From DASVSE01 sp036399715 (lineage in GTDB: Bacteria > Bacteroidota > Rhodothermia > Rhodothermales > Rubricoccaceae), in contig DASWMO010000046.1 of NCBI GenBank assembly GCA_036399715.1, forward strand, positions 1 to 9,820: a DNA stretch of 9,820 bases, read 5' to 3'. How positions within the stretch are numbered: the stretch's first letter is position 1; every line of letters starts with the position of its first letter. Both the position numbers and the translations under genes were made by a program. Positions 6,534-9,820 of this stretch are shown one piece after another. Under the pieces are notes generated by a model that ran no database searches, was not told where the DNA came from, and saw only the letters and a program-made list of their open reading frames with translations.

Positions 6534-7253
6534 TCAGTCGCGCCAGACGTAGTCGAACAGCAGAAACGACGCCGAGACGAGCAGGCCGGCGTACGCCGCG
6601 AGCAGCACGATGTCCGGCCGCGCCGCCGCCCACGCGCCGGCCGCCGCCCCCGACGCGATCTCGGTCATCGAGACGGCCGGGATGAGGACCGGCACCACGA
6701 CCGGGAAGGCGAGGACCGGCAGCAGCGGCCCAGCCGCCTGCGCGCGCGCGATGAGCGCCGAGAGGAGCGTCGTCGCCGCGGCGAGGCCGAGCGCGCCGAG
6801 CGCGAGCGCGGCCGCGAGAACGCCCGGCGCACCCAGCGGGGCCGGCACGAGCAGCCGGAAGCCCGCCGCGGCGAGCGCGCACAGCGCCAGCGTAAGCACG
6901 GCGTTGAAGGCCAGCTTGCCCGCATAGACCTGGCTCGGGCGGAGCGCGAGTTGCAGCAGCAGCGTCGTCCCGCGCTCCTCCTCGGCCACGAACGCCCGTC
7001 CGAGCCCGACGGCCGCGGCGAACACGACGACGATCCACAGCAGCGCCGCCGAGACGCCGACGCTCGGGGCGCCGCGGCCGAGGGCCAGCCGCACGAGCAC
7101 GAGGCTCGCCGCGACGAACATGCCGAGCGCGCCGAGGGCGACGCGCGTCCGCAGCTCGATCCGGACGTCTTTGGCGAAGACCGCCCACGCGCCGGCGCAC
7201 CAGTCGGCAACCGGCGAGCCGGCGGGGGTGGAGCCGGCAGCGGACAGCGGCAC
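6534..7253 (-). CDS. ccmB: heme ABC transporter permease CcmB
   Basis: A 239-residue integral membrane protein with about six helices. The family's N-terminal amphipathic segment is clear (AVFAKDVRIELRTR, 24-37), as is the EEERGTTLLLQLALRPSQVYAGK loop after the second helix (from residue 91), which matches the ExGtl..Lll.p.....aK pattern of CcmB. CcmB works with the ATPase CcmA and with CcmC in releasing holo-CcmE. No ccmA lies beside it; the next gene upstream is divergent, 62 bp away. The start is GTG at 7253, and no other start falls before the conserved region. A TGCTATCCT tract (7285-7293, minus strand) could be a -10-like element, with low confidence. Confidence 0.9.
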   Translation of the reverse strand: MPLSAAGSTPAGSPVADWCAGAWAVFAKDVRIELRTRVALGALGMFVAASLVLVRLALGRGAPSVGVSAALLWIVVVFAAAVGLGRAFVAEEERGTTLLLQLALRPSQVYAGKLAFNAVLTLALCALAAAGFRLLVPAPLGAPGVLAAALALGALGLAAATTLLSALIARAQAAGPLLPVLAFPVVVPVLIPAVSMTEIASGAAAGAWAAARPDIVLLAAYAGLLVSASFLLFDYVWRD

Positions 7254-7315
7254 AGCGAGCGCGGGGAACGGGACAGGGGCCCGGAGGATAGCACGGCCCC
7301 ACCCGCGCCCGCCCC

Positions 7316-8254
7316 GTGCCCCGCCCGTCCTCGTCTCAGCCCGCTCCGACGCCCGCCCGTCTCCGCGACCGCCTCGTCGGCGCGCTCCTCGGCTCCGCCA
7401 TCGGCGACGCGCTCGGGATGCCCGTCGAAGGCCTCTCGCACTCCAACGTCCGGACCTACTACCGCGGCATCAAGGAGATGCGGGCCGACGAGAAGCGCGG
7501 CGACCTCGCCGCCGGGCAGTGGACGGCCGACACGCAGCGGGCGCGCCTCGTCACGCGCGCGCTCACCGCCGCGACGCCCGACAGCCCCGAGGAGGCGCGG
7601 ATCGCGCTCCACGCCGCGCTTGACGCCGCCGGCCCGCTCCGCCGCGGCGACGTGACGGTCCGCCCGAGCAGCGCGCCGGCGGCGTGCGCGGCCCCCCTCG
7701 GCGTGCAGGCGCGCCTGCGCGGGCTCGGCAGCCTCGCTGTCGCGCGGTGGGCCGGCCTGCTGCTCGCGCCCATCGACCCTACGCCGGCGGCGCACGTCGC
7801 GGCTGCCGCGCAGGCGGCGGCCGTCGGGGCGTGCCTGGGCCGAGACGTCATCACCGGCCCCGGCCTCATCGCCGCCGCCCTCGGGACGGCCCGCGACGCC
7901 GAGCGCCTCCTCGGCGCCGACGCCCGCGTCTCGACCCGCGTCGCGCTCGTCGGCGGGCACCTCGCGGCCTTCCCCCTCGACCTCCAGGACCTCTGCCGCG
8001 GGACCGGCTCGGCGGCCGACGAGGCGTTCCCGTTCGCGCTCGCGATGGTCGCCCGCGGGCCGGACCTGCTGGAGGCGACGCTCCTCTCGGCCGTGAACGT
8101 CGGCGGCGACGCCGCGGCCGTCGGGTCGATGGCGGGCGCGCTCCTCGGCGCGATCCACGGCGCCTCGGCCTTCCCCGCCGAGTGGCTCGACGCACTCGAA
8201 GACGCCGACGCGATCCGCGCCGAGGCCGAAGCGCTCGCCGACGCCCTCGGCTGA
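7316..8254 (+). CDS. ADP-ribosylglycohydrolase (DraG/ARH) family protein, probably inactive or altered
   Basis: A 312-residue all-helical cytosolic protein. The N-terminal signature GALLGSAIGDALGMPVEG (22-39) and the C-terminal NVGGDxxAVGSMAGALLGAIHG (from 261) identify the DraG/ARH fold, whose active members remove ADP-ribose from proteins or small molecules using two Mg ions. The metal-binding motifs are damaged. The usual S/T-D-D-T reads TADT (70-73), so the first Asp is Ala. The usual GGDTDT reads GGDAAA, keeping D265 but with Ala at 266-268. Conserved acids remain at D31, E38, D72 and D265. The start is GTG 7316; an in-frame TAG at 7289-7291 rules out a longer form and no other start precedes the signature. 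It is 62 bp from divergent ccmB, and the thioesterase gene follows after 40 bp. Confidence 0.85.
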   Translation: MPRPSSSQPAPTPARLRDRLVGALLGSAIGDALGMPVEGLSHSNVRTYYRGIKEMRADEKRGDLAAGQWTADTQRARLVTRALTAATPDSPEEARIALHAALDAAGPLRRGDVTVRPSSAPAACAAPLGVQARLRGLGSLAVARWAGLLLAPIDPTPAAHVAAAAQAAAVGACLGRDVITGPGLIAAALGTARDAERLLGADARVSTRVALVGGHLAAFPLDLQDLCRGTGSAADEAFPFALAMVARGPDLLEATLLSAVNVGGDAAAVGSMAGALLGAIHGASAFPAEWLDALEDADAIRAEAEALADALG

Positions 8255-8294
8255 CGCGCCCCCTTTCCCCCTTCCTCCGGGCCCGCCCGAACCG

Positions 8295-8768
8295 ATGTCC
8301 GTCCCGACCAACCCCCGTTTCCAGCAGGTCATCGATGCGATGAACGCCGCGGGCGCGAGCGGCCTCAAGCTGCCGCCGCCCGTCTTCACGGCGATGCAGA
8401 CCGACGTGCGCGACTACCGCCCCGGCGACGCCGAGACGCATGTCGGGGCCGTGATGGTCGCGCGGTTTCCCCTCCTGGAGCAGCACCAGAACCCGATGGG
8501 CCACATGCAGGGCGGCATGATCGCGGCGGCCGTGGACAACGTCGTCGGGCCGCTGAGCTACCTCGTCGCTCCGCCCTCGGCCACGGCCAACCTCTCGGTG
8601 ACGTACCTCGCGCCGGTCACGCCGGACTTCGCGTTCGTCGAGGTCACGGCCCGGCTGACGCACCGTGCGGGCCGGCAACTCGTCTTCGAGGCGACCGTTG
8701 CCGGACCGGACGGACAGACGCTCGCCGTCGCCCACGCGACGCAGACGATCGTCCGCCGGGGCGCGTGA
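8295..8768 (+). CDS. PaaI-type hotdog-fold thioesterase
   Basis: A 157-residue cytosolic protein of normal length for the family, which hydrolyses acyl-CoA thioesters, often of aromatic or medium-chain acids. The hotdog helix region reads NPMGHMQGGMIAAAVDNVVGPLSYLVA (66-92). It carries the family pattern N..G.(H/Q)GG.......D, with candidate catalytic residues N66, the H70/Q72 region and D81. The next strand, TANLSVTYLAPV (97-108), matches the usual T...sv.yl.p segment. Gln replaces the His of the common HGG triplet, although His is present two residues earlier. The substrate cannot be told from the sequence. ATG 8295 has no Shine-Dalgarno sequence; the 40-bp gap suggests co-transcription with the gene before it. 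Confidence 0.88.
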   Translation: MSVPTNPRFQQVIDAMNAAGASGLKLPPPVFTAMQTDVRDYRPGDAETHVGAVMVARFPLLEQHQNPMGHMQGGMIAAAVDNVVGPLSYLVAPPSATANLSVTYLAPVTPDFAFVEVTARLTHRAGRQLVFEATVAGPDGQTLAVAHATQTIVRRGA

Positions 8769-8801
8769 CGCTTCGACGACGGGTTGCTCGCCCTGGCCGC
8801 C

Positions 8802-9374
8802 CTAGCGTGCCGCCTCGATCTCGAAGACCGAGACGGGCAGGCCCGACGAGCGGTCGAACGTGCAGCCCGCCTCGACGCCGAGCGAGGCCACGGCCGCGGC
8901 GTCGGGTGCGTCGTCGTAGCGTGCCTGCATCGCGCCGAGGGCGTAGGCGAAGCCCGAGCCCATCGCCCAGAACTTCTTGAACTCGTGGACCTCGCGCATG
9001 TCGTAGACGCCGAAGATGCCGGCCGGGCTCGCGATGAGGATCGAGATCTGCGTCGACTCGTACGGGTCGCCCTCCTCGCCCGAGTCCGGCAGGAGGTAGT
9101 AGTCCTCCTTCAAAATCGGGTGGAGGTCGACGAACGTCTCGAAGACGGCACGGCGCGAGGAAAAGTCCACGGACTCCATCCGTTCGAGCGCGTCCTGGAT
9201 CACGAGGTGGTGCGCCGTGAAGCCGACGATGCCGACGTAGGCGTCGCCGATGCGGACGATCTTCTCGGGCGCGGCGTCGTTGTCGGGCGGCAGGCGCGTC
9301 TCGTCGAACGTCGTGAGGGCATCCGAGGCGATGGCGATGCGCGAGCCCTTGCGGGCGACGGTCAGGGTAGACAC
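8802..9374 (-). CDS. HslV/proteasome-like Ntn hydrolase with N-terminal Ser
   Basis: A 190-residue cytosolic protein with the proteasome-beta fold. The N terminus STLTVARKGSRIAIASD lines up without gaps with HslV (TTIVSVRRNGHVVIAGD). After Met removal the nucleophile position is Ser in place of HslV Thr1. Asp17 is kept, and Lys38 in EKIVRIGD is a good match for catalytic Lys33. Near the end, WAMGSGFAYALGAMQARYD (136-154) matches the HslV segment aIGSGg.yA.aAA.aL. A stretch at about 90-109 (DYYLLPDSGEEGDPYESTQ) has no clear HslV equivalent. No hslU lies nearby, so this is probably a stand-alone relative and not HslV itself; function and substrate are unknown. The start is GTG 9374, 40 bp after mgtE, with which it is probably co-transcribed. 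Confidence 0.72.
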   Translation of the reverse strand: MSTLTVARKGSRIAIASDALTTFDETRLPPDNDAAPEKIVRIGDAYVGIVGFTAHHLVIQDALERMESVDFSSRRAVFETFVDLHPILKEDYYLLPDSGEEGDPYESTQISILIASPAGIFGVYDMREVHEFKKFWAMGSGFAYALGAMQARYDDAPDAAAVASLGVEAGCTFDRSSGLPVSVFEIEAAR

Positions 9375-9414
9375 GCGGAGTGGGGAGCAGAGGGGAGCGG
9401 CGGTCGCCCGGCCG

Positions 9415-9820
9415 TCAGAGGTAGATGAGGCGCGCGATGGCGAAGTAGACGCTCAGCCCGACGATGTCGTTGAGCGTCGTCACGAACGGACCCATCGCGG
9501 ACGCCGGGTCCACGCCGGCGCGGCGCAGCATGAACGGCACGATGGCGCCGTTGGCCGTCGCGATGACGATGACGGCGAGCAGCGTCAGCCCGACCGTGAG
9601 GGCGAGCCGCGCCGGCTCGCCGACGCCCATCAGGACGACCACGCCTCCGATGGCGAGCCCGAGCACGACGCCGTTGAGGAGGGCGACGAGCATCTCCTTG
9701 CCCAGCCGCTGCAGGCCGTCGCTGAGGCGCAGGTCGCCCGACGTGAGGCCCTGCACGGCGATCGCCGCGCTCTGGATGGCCGCGTTGCCGCCGGTCGCGG
9801 TGACGAGTGGGATGAACGTC
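9415..9820 (-). CDS. mgtE: MgtE magnesium channel, C-terminal membrane part (5' end outside window)
   Basis: The visible 134 residues are the end of the MgtE membrane domain, which passes Mg2+ into the cell. They open with TFIPLVTATGGNAAIQSAAIAVQGL, matching the family's FiP.l.a.gGNag.Qs....rgl loop, and continue through three hydrophobic helices. The close, GVDPASAMGPFVTTLNDIVGLSVYFAIARLIYL, has the strongly conserved DPA and TTxxD motifs; the last Asp is the likely pore-lining metal ligand. The frame is open to the right edge, so the cytosolic N and CBS domains should lie beyond 9820. The protein ends normally just after the last helix. The HslV-like gene follows after 40 bp. Confidence 0.93.
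   Translation of the reverse strand, partial: TFIPLVTATGGNAAIQSAAIAVQGLTSGDLRLSDGLQRLGKEMLVALLNGVVLGLAIGGVVVLMGVGEPARLALTVGLTLLAVIVIATANGAIVPFMLRRAGVDPASAMGPFVTTLNDIVGLSVYFAIARLIYL

Noticed and set aside
7283..7287. GGAGG as ribosome binding site for the DraG-like gene
   Set aside because: It is about 28 bp from the GTG start and an in-frame stop lies between, so the spacing is wrong.
5859..7655. 598-codon plus-strand open frame across ccmC and ccmB
   Set aside because: Arg/Glu-rich sequence with no motif, antisense to two clear membrane-protein genes; a GC-driven shadow.
6665..8389. 574-codon minus-strand open frame across ccmB and the DraG-like gene
   Set aside because: No recognisable domain, and it overlaps genes with strong family signatures in other frames.
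8769..8801. Terminator between the convergent thioesterase and HslV-like genes
   Set aside because: No inverted repeat with a T-run was seen in the short gap.

Overview
The window is very GC-rich bacterial chromosome with short intergenic gaps, many GTG starts and almost no Shine-Dalgarno sequences. Weak Shine-Dalgarno use, the style of the cytochrome c maturation proteins (a CxxxY-type CcmE, a CcmD-like peptide) and the overall gene content suggest a GC-rich Bacteroidota or Rhodothermota relative, for example a marine Rhodothermales. This placement is inference; the window holds no rRNA or other marker gene.

Left end (1-831): two related ~125-bp elements (19-143 and 709-831) flank one gene for a small membrane protein. 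They read as integron attC recombination sites. Each has outer R''/R' core boxes ending in AAC and starting with GTT, a long imperfect stem, and the same two extrahelical bases. The core that opens the unit (137-143) is the exact reverse complement of the core that opens its own attC (709-715), as expected for an excisable cassette. The window therefore seems to begin inside a gene-cassette array and leave it at about 825. The integrase and attI, if present, should lie to the left.

Middle left (842-4948): a helical protein of unknown function on the minus strand is divergent from a large cytosolic GAF-PAS-PAS-PAS-GGDEF-EAL protein with intact cyclase and phosphodiesterase motifs. The roughly 430-bp gap between them holds an eight-unit tandem array with an exact 21-bp period.

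Centre (4967-7253, minus strand): a cytochrome c maturation cluster in the order ccmB, ccmC, ccmD-like, ccmE. These proteins move and carry heme on the periplasmic side of the membrane. CcmE has Cys in place of the usual heme-binding His, and the Trp-rich motif of CcmC is altered. No ccmA, ccmF or ccmH is next to the cluster. A 16-bp perfect palindrome lies between ccmB and ccmC.

Right (7316-9820): a plus-strand pair encodes an ADP-ribosylglycohydrolase-fold protein that has lost metal-binding Asp residues, and a PaaI-type hotdog thioesterase. They converge on a minus-strand pair: the C-terminal part of an MgtE magnesium channel, entering from the right edge, followed by an HslV-like Ntn hydrolase with Ser where HslV has its catalytic Thr.
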